64,000 nt of DNA from Globodera rostochiensis (lineage: Eukaryota; Nematoda; Chromadorea; Rhabditida; Heteroderidae), in NCBI GenBank assembly GCA_018350325.1, contig JAEVLN010000022.1:699105-763104 (forward strand), written 5' to 3'. Both the position numbers and the translations under genes were made by a program. Under the pieces are notes generated by a model that was given only the letters and a program-made list of their open reading frames with translations, was not told where the DNA came from and searched no databases. Below, in pieces: positions 49,865 through 62,300 of the stretch. Numbering within the stretch: the stretch's first letter is position 1; every line of letters starts with the position of its first letter.

Positions 49865-50665
49865 AAAGCTTCGCTGGGCATTGGTGTACTGGTCGCCCCG
49901 GTAGTTGGGCAAAAAGCCCGGTTCGCCGGAGGGCAATTCGCTTAGAGTGCCGCCGCCGCCGCCGGATGCCGTCATTTGCTGTCGTTGTTGAGCAAACTGG
50001 ATGGGCCCCGCGGCGGGGTTTGAATAGCCCGCGGTTGGAGAGCCAACGAACGGAACGCCAGAGGCACCTTTGGACAATTGGGGGTAGAATTCAGTCCTGA
50101 CACCCAGTTGGGCCCCGATTTAAACCAGGAATCCGAATTTGAACAACTCCAAAACAAAGCTTAAAGCTGACCTGCTTGAGCATTTTGCTGTACTGGGAAG
50201 TGTTGCCCATCTTCATACGGCGATGGAACAGAAGAGTGCCGGAGGGGCTGAATTTTGTTTGCCAGACAATTCGGTGCCGTATAAAAACTTTGGCTTACCA
50301 TTTGCTGCTGGGCAGGATTCGCACCGCCCGGTTGGTTGTATAACGGCACCAGTGGGGGCTGCTCGGGTGGGATGGGCGGCCGCGCGGGGGTGCAGAAGCA
50401 GCAGCAGTTCATGCACACCACACAGCCAAGGTTGATGCGTTGCGCCTGCGGGGGGGGGGGGGGGGGGTGTCGCCGAAGGGCAAAAAGTGGCCGAAACCCC
50501 GTAAGTGAGCGGGTCCGACGTGAGCAGTGGCCGCTGCGGCGTTTGCTGCTGCTGCTGTTGTTGTTGCGGCACCCATTGGCCATGTACTCGTTGCACAACC
50601 GTCGCCAGCGTGATCAGGAGAAGAACAGACTGGACTCCAGCTCGTAATAAAGTGATTCCCGCCAT
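49865..50665 (-). CDS. Secreted Gln-, Pro- and Cys-rich protein, uncharacterised (3' end open)
   Basis: ATG 50665 begins a clear signal peptide (SVLLLITLATVVQRVHGQ), then a Gln run. Exons 50665-50498, 50445-50172, 50096-50068 and 49996-49865 join in phase. The second exon has a tight Cys cluster (LGCVVCMNCCCFCTPARPP) followed by Pro-rich sequence. Later exons are Gln/Ser/Gly-rich and end GEPGFLPNYRGDQYTNAQRS. I recognise no family. The Cys cluster after a signal peptide could suit a cuticle or secreted matrix protein, but that is a guess. The terminal exon beyond 49865 is not identified. Confidence 0.6.
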
Positions 50666-51029
50666 TTTTGAATTATTAATGGAGCAGCGCAATGATCCCG
50701 GCCAATTAATTTGTGCCTCCCCGCGGGCCAAATCATTGCGTGTCTCCCCTCCAGCGTTTATTTGCGCATGAGCCAATCAACCGCCGAACTTTCCCCCCCC
50801 CCGGCGAAATGCCCTCACATTTGCGTCTATTCCAATCTTTGTTTGCTTGGATCATCGAAAAGTGAAAGTTACGACGAAGAAGCTTCACAATCGAATAGGG
50901 CAAAGAGAGTAAATAATCACAAAACAAAAAGGAGAAGGAATTAATCGTCGCTTATGCCTCCCGATAATCCCGCGGAAGATGATCTTTCCGGCAACTAACG
51001 GGAGGAGGGGGAAGGGGGCGCACGACGAG

Positions 51030-51560
51030 AGAGTTGGGTGATTGGAATAATGACCGGATTGGCTGATCGGGATTGGTACACAGTCTCGGGTGATTGGAAT
51101 AATGACCGGATTGGCTGATCGGGATTGGTACACAGTCTCGGGTGATTGGAATAATGACCGGATTGGCTGATCGGGATTGGTACACAGTCTCGGGTGATTG
51201 GAATAATGATCGGATTGGCTGATCGGGATTGGTACACAGTCTCAGGTGATTGGAATAATGATCGGGTTGGCTGATCGGGATTGGTACACAGTCTCGGGTG
51301 ATTGGAATAATGACCGGATTGGCTGATCGGGATTGGTACACAGTCTCAGGTGATTGGAATAATGACCGGATTGGCTGATCGGTCTCAGGTGATTGGAATA
51401 ATGATCGGGTTGGCTGATCGGGATTGGTACACAGTCTCGGGTGATTGGAATAATGATCGGGTTGGCTGATCGGGATTGGTACACAGTCTCGGGTGATTGG
51501 AATAATGATCAGGATTGGTACACAGTACACAGTCATGGGTGATTGGAATACGAATTTGGT
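51030..51560. repeat. 52-bp minisatellite, about 10 copies
   Basis: Units contain GGGTGATTGGAATAATGACC, GGATTGGCTGATCGGGATTG and GTACACAGTCTC. Two copies are shortened near 51375 and 51505. All three minus-strand frames stay open across it, producing a false YQSRSANPVIIPIT-type repeat protein. Confidence 0.95.
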
Positions 51561-51579
51561 TGGCCCCGCCCCCTTTCCG

Positions 51580-52726
51580 TCAATGATCCAATGTCATAAT
51601 GCTCATCCATCCGTCTGAGACGACTTCTTGCGCACTCTTCGTCCTGTTGCTGTTGCTGTCCGTGTTGCCCCACCCGCCGGCGATGGCATCCGTTCCCTCG
51701 CCGTCATCGTTGTCAACAAACAGTCGGCGGCATCGAAGCCACTGGCAATGCTCGCCCAGCGGGGGAAGGGCCGTTGATTGCGCCTCGGGCGCCCATTCTG
51801 TCCCCTGCACTTTCTGCTGCTGTTGCTGCTGAACTTCTTCCGTAACTTTTGTTGTTGTGCCACCGCCGTTGGCACGCGTTGAAGACAATGAGAACGCCTC
51901 CCGAAGTTTGCTGAGCGAGGAGACGAGCCGACCAAAGCGTGAATTTCCGTTTCCTTAAGCGATTTCTTGACAGATCAGGACATGACAGATCAGAACAGGA
52001 CAGGAGTGGAGCTTGTCGATTCAAAAAATGCGTGACACTGATCTGGTTTCGGCAAATCCAAAAAGAAAAAATCCGATCCGTGACATCTTTCCCTACTGAT
52101 TGAGTCGGCCATAAGCCATTTGGGTCCGGTCCGACCTCCTCCTGCCAAGGACAAGTTCAACGTGTTCCGTCTCCGATGCCTTTGTCTGGTGAGCCACGTG
52201 TCCAAGCTGGTCGCGTCCTCCGCCCGTTGCCCGTCCTCTTCCTTTGCTGCTGCAGGGGACGAACTGCCCGCTGGCGGATGTCGGCTGGACGATCGCAGCA
52301 TTGTCATAGACTCGTAAATCTTCAAAATGGGGGAACGACGAGTTGGAGGAGTCCATGCCATGGAAAGTGACCCCCACCCTTTGGTAGAAGGAAGGTCGGC
52401 CGGGGTATGGAGAAGTTTGGTTTTGAGCTCGTTGCCGTTTACCCCCCAGGGGCAAAGTCTGCTGGAAGAACAACAAATGTAAATATTTAGTAAGTGATCA
52501 GATAAATAAGCGCAACCTCCCATAGGAGAATTGGCCCGGCAGTACGGCTTCGGTCCGTGCTGATCCAGCTCCGACTTCTTCTCCTGCCCCGGTTCCAACA
52601 ATGTCCTCCTTCACCATTCCTTATGCGCACATCCCATTCCGACAATGACAACGGCAAATAGTGCCGACGCGCTTTTGGTGGCGCTTGTCGTCGGTCGAGA
52701 TAAAGTGGAAGTGGGACGGCAAGCAT
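51580..52726 (-). CDS. Uncharacterised protein, at least three exons
   Basis: The last exon ends at 51580 and starts near 51955. It is convincingly coding: RFGRLVSSLSKLREAF, TKVTEEVQQQQQQKVQGTEW, GEHCQWLRCRRLFVDNDDGE. An upstream exon, starting after a TTCCAG acceptor near 52463, reads TLPLGGKRQRAQNQTSP and later FYQRVGVTFHGMDSSNSSF with FEDLRVYDNAAIVQP. The exon before that has an ATG at 52726 (MLAVPLPLYLDRRQAPPKAR) and a donor near 52520 in matching phase. The junction between the second and last exon was not resolved. No family recognised. Confidence 0.5.
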
Positions 52727-52786
52727 TTTTCGGGCAATCAGAGTCCGATCACTGAGAGGAAAGGTGTAATTGATCGAAAGCCTTGC

Positions 52787-53000
52787 AAAGGGCACTGATC
52801 AGAGAAAGGCACTGATCAGATAAAGGCACTGATCAGAGGAAGGCACTGATCAGAGAAAGGCACTGATCAGAGGAAGGCACTGATCAGATAAAGGCACTGA
52901 TCAGAGAAAGGCACTGATCAGAGGAAGGCACTGGTTAGAGAAAGGCACTGATCAGAGGAAGGCACTGGTTAGAGAAAGGCACTGATCAGAGAAAAGCGCT
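52787..53000. repeat. 17-18 bp minisatellite, about 12 copies
   Basis: Units read AGAAAGGCACTGATCAG with AGG/AGA/ATA variants. Each holds the palindrome TGATCA. Intergenic, just upstream of the preceding gene. Confidence 0.93.
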
Positions 53001-53424
53001 GATCGAAAGAGGGAACTTGATCAGGAAGGCTTTCAGATTGGGCTGATCAGGGAGAGTGGGGGCTGACCGGGGAGGGAACAAATAATTTGCAAAATGTGCT
53101 GAATAAATGGGGCCGCTCCACCGTTTGGCGACATTTCCCACACTGACAAAATGCCAAGGAAAGGAACCGCCGCCGCCGATTAATCATTCATTTTTTTGGC
53201 CTCCATCGATCACAAAACAAAAAGCGTTTAGGCTTAGGCAATAAATAAAATGAGAATGAGTCCATTTTATACAATGAAAAAAATGAGATATTTTTTTAAA
53301 ATTGACAAATGAAAGGCGCCATTTTGTTTTTTGTGAGAATATAATAATAATAATACGGGAGAATGCGGAGGTAAAAACATTTGGACATTAATTATTTCAT
53401 TTCTCAACCACCAAACATCAATCA

Positions 53425-56400
53425 TCAAAGTTCGGTGGCCATCCCCCGATCGGCCAGTGCCGGTCGCGCAGTTCGGATCACCGGAATCTGAGTGCACTTG
53501 CCCTGGTGGAAGGGCAGAGGTGGCGGGGCGGCGGAGACAACGGAAGTTGAAGCAGTACTGTTGGTGACCACAAATTTGGTGGACTGAGCAGCAGCAGCAG
53601 ATGAGCCGGCTGAGATGATCAGACTGTGATGGGAATAGTTTTGGGTGATTCTAAACGATCTTGACCGGAAATCGGGATCAAAAACTGGATTTAGGACTGG
53701 AAATCGGGATTGAAATGCCAGTTTTTAATTGCGGAATGGCATTTTCGGGACCAACAGGTCGTTTGGCCCACCTCGGAATGCGCGATACGCCTCTCCCCTC
53801 CGGCGGGTTGGGTTGCTGCTGCTGTGCCGCCTTGCCTCGACTGATCTGGATGGTCGTAACATATTCATTACTGCCGTTGGCGTTGTCATAAACAGTTTTT
53901 TTGACAGGCAAATTTGACGGCACCGGAATGGCGGATGTTGAACTTGTTGTTAATGTTGTTGTTCGGCACGGTTCCCCGATGGTAGTGCCATTTTTGAGAC
54001 TGAATGCCGGTGCCGCCGCCGTTAGGTTGGTCGCCGGGTGGGACGACATAAGCCGTTGGCACCTTCGTCCCTTTGTGGACGGCGGAGGTGGAGCCGCCGA
54101 GTGCCATGCCCAATTCGTCCACCCGCGTCAGTCGATGCCGTGGCGCATATCGCTGGGACGGGCGACGCGCAAATTGATCGCTGATCGACGAAGCGCGCTC
54201 CGGCGCGGCGGACGGCTGACACCGGCCAAATTCGTCCCGGTGCAACGCCTCGTACTCAGTGCGGCCCCTGAGGCAAAGAAAACTGATATTTTGCGCTATC
54301 AAATTGGGCATTTAGCAACCGGGACCGGGATTTTGGGAAAAACCGGGACCGGGCTAATTTAGTCCCGGTCAAAGAACCAGTACTAGGAGACAAAAAAACG
54401 TTTTTTGAAAAAAATGGCGCCGTTTATAACTGAGTTTGTAAAAAAACCGGGTCTAATTTCAGTCCCAGAAAAGACATTTCAGTACTGGTACCGTCCCGGC
54501 CTACTCTAGTTCAACTGACCTGTGCCGAAAGGTGGAGCCGAGTCGGAACAGTTGGACACGATTTGGACGGTTCAGCGGGTGATGGTGATGGTATTTGAGA
54601 CGGTAGAATGTGTGGTACTCAATGGCACACTTCCACAAATGTTTGCAGGCCTTGTGCGAGCTGAGCTCGAACACGAAGGTGTGCAGTTGGACGAGCTGTC
54701 CGGCGCACTTCTGCTGAGGATGTGTTTCAGTTGGAATTTTGAGTCCCGAAGGCCCCACATTTTTTGGGATTCATCCCCGACATTTTTGGGATTTATCCCC
54801 GACATCCCCGACTCTTCGACCCCCGACACACCGTCCCCGAAGGGTCGGGGTGAACTGTTGTTGCTCACCGGCTGTTCCAGATCCTCCTCCACCACCAGAG
54901 TCAATTTGCGTCCCCGGAAGTCCAACCGTTGGATCTTCTCCCACACGAACAGCCCGATCTTCTGGCGCCCGTCGAACACTTGCATGCCCACCGGAGTCAG
55001 GCCCAGTCGGTAAGCGTTCCCGTCACGGCCCTCCACCGAATGCTGTTCAACACGTTCAGATGAGCATGGGGATTGAACCCCCTGGGAACTGACTATGTCC
55101 ACCCCGTAGAAGTCCAACAGTCGCGCTCTGTTCAAGTAGGCCAACTCGGCCTGGGACGGTGACATGCCGCCGCATTTTGTGCCATAACTGTGCAGAACGT
55201 CGCGCTCCATTTGCTCGTCCTGGGCCGGATGGAAGCGAAACTCGGAGACAAATTCCATGGAATGCTCCTTGGGGTTGTAGTCGCCGAACTCGGCTAAATT
55301 TTGAACCAAAATGCTCCTCCAAATGTTCAGAGTTGGCTCACATTGTAAGGCCAAAGCAGCCAGATCAATGACCGAATCGCGCGGACATTCCAAACGGCCT
55401 GTCTGAATGTCGTGGCGAAGTTGAAGAAAGAACTGATATCTGATCGGAGAGGTGAAAAGGTAGGGCGAATGCCCAACGGCAGATCCAACAAAAACGGATC
55501 AGAAGAGATCAGACATGCCCTAATCCCCGGGGGGGGGGGATTTTCAACGAATACAAAATTAATGTTTAACTAAAATGTTAGACCGTTTTAAGGTTTTTGT
55601 TAGAGATCGAACTTGAGGACTGATCAAGAGTTCGATCGATAATCTCAAAAAGCACTAAGATCTCGTAAATATCGATCGAGAATCCCGATCGGTCCGATCT
55701 CTACGTGTTATAAGTCAAGGAGGGTCCACGTTCACCTGGTCAACTCTTCGCGCAGGTTGACGGGCTCGGACGAGAAGAACTTGACCCGGAAGCGGAACGT
55801 GTACGGCGGGCCGATGGACATTTGCTTGCGCACTTTCTTCGACGGGTCCAGCCAGTGGTGGACGTGGAAGTGATCCGTGAACTGGAGACCTGCACAGAGA
55901 GGGGGGATGAAGCGTTTATGTAGACCGGGCCGATCCCGATTTGATCATTAAAGGTAGCGTTTAGATCGGGCCGATCCCGATTTGATCATTAAAGGTAGCG
56001 TTTAGATCGGGCCGATCCCGATTTGATCATTAAAGGTAGCGTTTAGATCGGGCCGATCCCGATTTGATCATTAAAGGTAGCGTTTAGATCGGGCCGATCC
56101 CGATTTGATCATTAAAGGTAGCGTTTAGATCGGGCCGATCCCGATTTGATCATTAAAGGTAGCGTTTAGATCGGGCCGATCCCGATTTGATCATTAAAGG
56201 TAGCGTTTAGATCGGGCCGATCCCGATTTGATCATTAAAGGTAGCGTTTAGATCGGGCCGATCCCGATTTGATCATTAAAGGTAGCGTTTAGATCGGGCC
56301 GATCCCGATTTGATCATTAAAGGTAGCGTTTAGATCGGGCCGATCCCGATGTTATCAATCAATAATCATCACATACCGAAATAATCGCGTTCATCCAATT

Positions 56401-56607
56401 CCATGTGGGCAAACACGCGGTCGTACAACTCTTTGGCCATCGCACTTTTCTGCAATGGCTGGGGGTGGGATGAAAAAACAAAACAATGAATTTGGCCAAG
56501 CACCGGCAGAACAACATCCACATATGTGCGGTCCAGTAGCTGCACACGGCATTGGCAAACGCGTCGTCCACCACCAAAATTGGAGGAGGCAACCACCGGA
56601 AGTGGAA

Positions 56608-56638
<31 letters not shown>

Positions 56639-56794
56639 GGTGGTGGTTGTGTTGCATTGTTGGGGATGTTCGGCCACACCATTTGCAACCACCGTGGCCG
56701 GCGCCGCCGGCGGTGGTGGGGGCCGTCGATGCTTCGCCCTGTTGCCGGTCAGTCGTTGGCTGAGCGAGCGCAAGAAGCCGCCGCCGGGGGCCAT
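53425..56794 (-). CDS. FERM-domain protein, EPB41L4/EPB41L5 (Yurt) type
   Basis: From ATG 56794, exons 56794-56504, 56449-56377, 55889-55736, 55439-55342, 55293-55079, 55030-54869, 54713-54520 and one from about 54269 join in phase. After a Gln/Pro-rich leader the FERM domain reads [117 protein letters not shown] and [24 protein letters not shown]-adjacent segment follows ([16 protein letters not shown]). This order fits the EPB41L4/5 group, which ties membrane proteins to cortical actin and polarity complexes. A frame change around 54010-54080 and the splice into the last exon (ending SALADRG-like text at 53425) are unresolved, so the C-terminal third is tentative. Confidence 0.85.
55601..55703. 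mobile_element. MITE-like element in a FERM-gene intron
   Basis: Inverted ends TAGAGATCGAAC and GTCCGATCTCTA enclose GATC-rich sequence (GGACTGATCAAGAGTTCGAT and TCGATCGAGAATCCCGATCG) related to the elements at 49427 and 8939. No clear target duplication. Confidence 0.6.
55923..56350. repeat. 41-bp minisatellite in a FERM-gene intron, about 10 copies
   Basis: Units (GATCGGGCCGATCCCGATTT, GATCATTAAAGGTAGCGTTTA) are almost identical, implying recent amplification. The array fills the intron between exons 56449-56377 and 55889-55736. Confidence 0.96.
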
Positions 56795-59361
56795 TTTTTG
56801 GCGATTGCGCAGCAAACTTTTGCAGCGGCCGGCGGCTATTATGCGAGGCAAATCGCTTTGCTTTTGGCTGGACTGGAATTGAGAGGAGGTGGAGGCGGCG
56901 GTGGATGAAAATGGACGGGCGGCGCGGGGGGGGGCGATGGATCGGGCGGGGAGAGCCAGTCCCTCCCGCCCACCGGGGGGAGCCAGTCCTCCCCCACCCC
57001 CCGCCCCTCCTTCGAGGACGATTATTTTAACGCGGGTTAAGCGATGCGAAAGAGGATGGGGCGGGGGGGGGGGAGTGGGGGAGGACGTAGATGAAGGGCG
57101 AGGGGGACGGGCGGGAGGGGCATTCTCCCATTCTCGTTCGGAAGAGCAGTTGAAATTGGAATGGGTGGACGGATTGAATGTCCCTCTCTTGCAGCAGCAG
57201 CAGCAGCACCAGCAGATGGCCTCTGCTCGGGTGCAGAAGAAGAGAGATTTGGGTGGAAACACTCAACAACGCCGCGGGGGGGGGGGCTGAGGGTGTCGTC
57301 GTTCGTCATCATTGCGTCTCATAAAAGCTCTCGGTCGGAAAGGGGCGGGAGAAGCGGGAGGAAGAAAGGGAGAGAACTTCTGCTGGGATCGCCGGGGATT
57401 TTACGAAAAACGAACAGAGCATATGAAATGAATGGGGGGGGGGATCCAAAGCTGGATAAGAAAGTGTGCAATATAATTGGGTTAATGAGCGGGTGAAAGG
57501 GGCGAGGAGAAGCGCCGCGGGGGTTGCTGAAGGGGGGGGGGGGGTAATGTCGCCGGAAGGGGCGAGATCAAAACGGGGGAGGGACAAAGTGTCGAAATGC
57601 AAAGGCATTAAATTTAAAACAGCTGAAGACTCTGTCCGGGACGTATAAATCTTCGAAATCGTTAATCATTTAGCTTAGGCTTCAATAACTCCGGAGTTCA
57701 AACTCCTCCCCCCCCCCCCATTAGAAAGAATTTGTCGGTGTTTCTAACCAAAGCCGAAAACCCCCAACATTTTCTCTTAGAATTAAACTTATGCAAATTG
57801 TTGGGAACGAAAATAATAATGGGGGGGGGGGGGATCAAATACGGGGACAAGCATTGACCAACAAACCGAAGATTCTTTGGTATCAAATTCCCACCCTCCG
57901 CCCGCCCCCCCCCCCGCAGATCAAATTTCCCCTAATCTGTTCATTTTGTGCTGTCTGTGGTCACTTCTTACATTTTATTTGTCAAAGATAACATATTTAT
58001 GTGCACAAAACGGCAAATTCTGGGACTAAAGACAATAAATATGCGTGTGAATGACACAGAATCCGCCCCCGGCAATCGGACGCACAAAATTCTTTCTGTT
58101 TTTTGTGGGAATTTCAAATTAATTAAATTGATCGTTGTGACCTCTGGACATATTAGGGATGTGCCCTGGTGGAGGTGTGGGGATCAGCTACAATCCCGAA
58201 TCCAATCCCGGCCGGGTGTTCGAATTCGGGGAGGTTCGATGAGCTAAAATCTGTCCATAAAATTTAAACGCGCCCGCAAGGCTCAAAAAGCTCCGGGCTA
58301 TTTCCTGCGGGGGGGGGGGCGGTTAGTGAATGAAAAGGGCGAACAAATTGAGCAGCGCGAACTGTGCAACACAAAGCCGACAACGAGACCAGCAGGCAGC
58401 AAAAATGTGGTCGGGGTTTGCAAAAAGGAAATGAGAGAGCACAACGACCACCGCAGCCCCCCCCCCTCTCCCCCCCGTCCATCCCCCCCCCCCCCCCCTC
58501 TCCCCCCCCGTCCATCCCCCCCCCCCTCGCCCCGTTGCCCCCACTACCCCCCCCCTTTTGCTGTTTGTTGTCCCACCCTTTCCCCTCCCCCCCCAACTCT
58601 CCCATTTTTACCACGTCCACCGCCATTCCTGTTTCTGCTGCATTTTAGTCCCCCCCCCGCCCCCGCCCATTCTGTCGTCCACTTTTGCTTGCCCCACCCG
58701 CCACCCAGCCATTAATCAATCGATGGGTGTTCATTTTACGTTTTGAGGCGCTCTCACTGTGTTGAAATTGAATCAAATTGACACTTTCAAAAGGAATAAA
58801 AGTCCATTAGTTTTTCTGAATAGATTTAAAGACTCGAACACCCAAAAAATATTCCATCGACCGGTAAAAACTGTTAAAATTGCCAAAATGTGTTAAAAAC
58901 GGGGTACTTAATGTCCTTTTTTAATATGTTTTTTTCCGACCATTGTTTTTTTGCCATTTTTACTCAATTTGTTGATTTTCAAAGGATTTGGAATAATACA
59001 GTATTTGAGGAAATGGATTAAGATTTTAAAATTTTGAAAAACATTTCGCCAATATTGAATAAAGACAATGCGCCAAGCTTCTAAAAAAGGCGAAAAACCC
59101 ATCCGTCTGAATAAAATGTAACCTAGCTTAGGCCTAGGCCTAGACCTAAGCTAGCTTTTTTTGGCTTGAGAACCAATGTTCTTTTTCAGTAAAATTTCAG
59201 TTACGCAGTTAATGATCAAATGATTTAAAATATGGTGCAATTCCTCATTAATTTTCATAATTTCCTTTCGGTGCGCGTCGCCTAAAGGGCCGAGAAAGCT
59301 AAAATTGTAAACATTTTAACAATAGCCACTATTTTTACAACAATTTAATTTTAGAATAAAA
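56795..59361. other. Intergenic, GC-rich low complexity then AT-rich
   Basis: Upstream of the FERM gene are CAG/CTG runs and many poly-G/poly-C tracts (57065, 57275, 57532, 57707, 57819, 57905, 58312, 58460-58560). After 58750 the DNA is AT-rich with a palindromic TAGGCCTAGGCCTA block near 59136. Long open frames here are low-complexity by-products. Confidence 0.5.
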
Positions 59362-62300
59362 ATGAGTACGATGATTGATAATGAATTGGTCCAGAATTCC
59401 GACAGCGCATTCCGCCATTACTCGCCGATGCCCGGGCCCTCCCGGACGACCATTGAAATGATTAAAGCGAATGTTAGCAAATCAACAGAAGCGGATGATT
59501 GTCAGCAACGATTGGATGTCACGGCACTTTCAACAACCATTGAATTTGACGGCACCGCAACGACAATCGAATCGCCGTTCATTCGCTCCTATAATGGTCG
59601 GTCGGTCGGTACGGCACGGCACGGCGTATATGCCAAAAATAGGGAAATAAATTTGAGAAGTCGCCGAAATGATTCAATCCGTCCGTCCATAATTTGTTTA
59701 TATTTAACAAAAACCAATTGTAACACTCAGCAATAAACGCGTCGTCCACTTCAAAATTGTCTCGTCTTTCCATCGCAATTCGGCGCTCGCTGAGATTGGG
59801 TCCCCCGCGAAGGAAAGCAGCAGCAGAAACATCTCCGACAATTGTCGTGCAGGAACGACAGGTGAACAGAACGGTGCGAGGTGTTCGGCGAGTGCGGGGG
59901 GATCAAATCAAAAGATAATTAAATTTTTTGGTTGAAGCGCCACAACATTTGTTGCCCGTGCATTTACCTTTTTTTAGTAGGTCCAAGGAAATAAAGAGAA
60001 TTTTTTTTGGCCAAAAATTATTTAAAAATATTATTTTTGTTTTAATGCTTTTCGTCTCCATTAAAACGGTTGCTGGGCAACCGTTTCCGAAACCGAGACA
60101 ATTGAATCAAACTTGGCCAATGCCTTTGTTGTTTCATCCCTTTTTTTGTTGATTTAATCCTTAACACAAATGGCTTCGCATAAAAACGTAAGTTTATGCG
60201 ATTTTATGACGTTTTTAAAAACACTTAATGAAAATTATTTAATTATTGGTGGAAAGCTTAAACCCGCAAGAATAAAATGGAAATTTTTCAGCTTTCACCC
60301 TTCACCGAATTCACTGATCTCCGTCCCGAAATATTTGCCCAAGAGCCGTATGGGTCGAGGAAAAGCCTCCACAATCTTTTGAGCCCGAAGCATGTTCGCC
60401 ATGTATCAAATTGTTTTTGTTTTTTTGGAAATTTTGGGTCTATTTTTGTTTAGTTCAAAAGTTTTTTGCGCGAGAACAATTGGCCGATCACTCACGAGAT
60501 TCGGAAGGACTTGTGGCGCGTGTTGGTCTCCCACGGGGACAAGGAGTTCGAGTCCAGCCGGAACTTCTACCGTGAACAAATTGGCACACTTTTTCGAGGA
60601 AAGGGTAAAAAAGGGGGGGGGGGGAAGGGGTCGAAATGGCCAATTTTTTTAAAACAATTTCAGTGCAAAATTTTCGACCAGCATTTTTGTCCGAGCCCGG
60701 CATTGTGGTCTGTGACCACGGGCTGAAGGAGGTCGGGGTCATCAACTTGCAGCGGCTGTTAATCGTAAGAAAATTTAATTCATTGACAACAAAATGACGA
60801 CATAAGCTCAAATTTTTTGCCCAGGTCATCGAATATGCCAAACCGGAGATACGTTTTGTTCCGGTTGTCCATTTCCGTCCTCCGTTTTTTTTTTCTTATT
60901 TTATTTGTTCTCAGATTCTTTACCCCCTCTGTGCCATGTTCCTTCACTACCATTCCGTTCAAGACACTTTTGCATGCGTTAATCGACTTCTCAACCAAGT
61001 ATTTTTGCTTCACATTTAGCTTTAAAAATTTAACTCGTTTTTAAATTCAGGGAAATCGCTTCATTCTTCAGTCCGAATTGGTTTTTACAGTCAGAGGATG
61101 TTCAGAAATTTCAATTTTTAGGCTTAAAAAGACAAGCTGGGGACGTGCTTTGGACAGATCTGACGAGAACATTTTAACATTTTTAGTTTCTTTCGAAAAC
61201 TGAACATCCTCACATATTTTTTTTTTGCAATTTTTATTTGTAAAAAATGTTTAGGCCGTCTTCGCCTCTCGATATACAATCCTTGCGTTGCTGAAAAAAT
61301 TCAAAGTTTCTCAAAAAAAAATTTAGGGATTTTTATAATATTCAAAAAAAATGTTGCAGAAAAAGATTTTCAACAAATTGCGGCCGACGGTTGGGCACTG
61401 CTGAGGCAAAAATGGCCGATGTGCTGGCGAATTGGTACTTTTGGATATTTAAGGTTTGTTTTTGATTTAGTCGAAAATTTTGGTCAATTTCCGTTTTTTG
61501 GTTTAGAATTTGCCCGTCCCGTACCTCGTCAGAGTGATGGACTGTTTTCTCGTTGAAGGTAATTTTTTTTTTTGGCATTTTTAAAGCACTGAACGGCGTG
61601 CCGTCGTCGGTATTCTTTGCTGAAAATTGTTCACATTTTTTTTTTGGGTTTTGGAGGAAACAAAACAAAAAAAAAACATTTTTGCGTTTAATGTGAAATT
61701 GTTTCTTTTTTAAAATATGTGGGAATTCACCCACCACCCATCGAAGGTCAGAAAATGCTTGCCCGAGCTGCGCTGACCATTCTCTATTTGTGGTACAAAC
61801 AGGACGCGCAACAGCAACAGCAGCAAGCGACGACTACGACGACGACGGTCATCTCAACAAGGTCAACGCGGAGCAGTTCAGCGATTGCTCTTGTGGGCCG
61901 AACGACGGTCGTGGACGAGGAGCAACAAATTGGTGACATTTCAGCAGAGGTTATTTACTATATTAGTCCTGTAATATATTCAACAAAATCAATTCCATTC
62001 GTTCAGATCTCCGCGGTGGCCTCCAAAGTGCCCATTTCAGTGCAAACATTCCTCGACATTGGGTGAGTGAGTGAGCGTAGAAAGGCATTTTTCCCCTTAT
62101 AAATTGACCCCAAATTGTTTTTTTGGTGTTTACAAAATTAATTCAGTTTTTCCATTCGTCGCTTTGGCAACACGTTTTTGTATCGTAAGCAGCGTCACTA
62201 TGAGGCCAAATTTCGGAATTTGGTGGCCAAGCAGCGGGCGGAAAAGAATGCCCGCCAAGTGGAAGGAGCGCATTTATACGCCCGGTGAGTCGGGCGAGTG

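Noticed and set aside
50952..51536. Long minus-strand frame encoding a repetitive Ser/Asn/Pro/Ile protein
   Set aside because: It is entirely a translation of the 52-bp minisatellite. A unit length of 52 shifts frame each copy, so all three frames stay open by composition.
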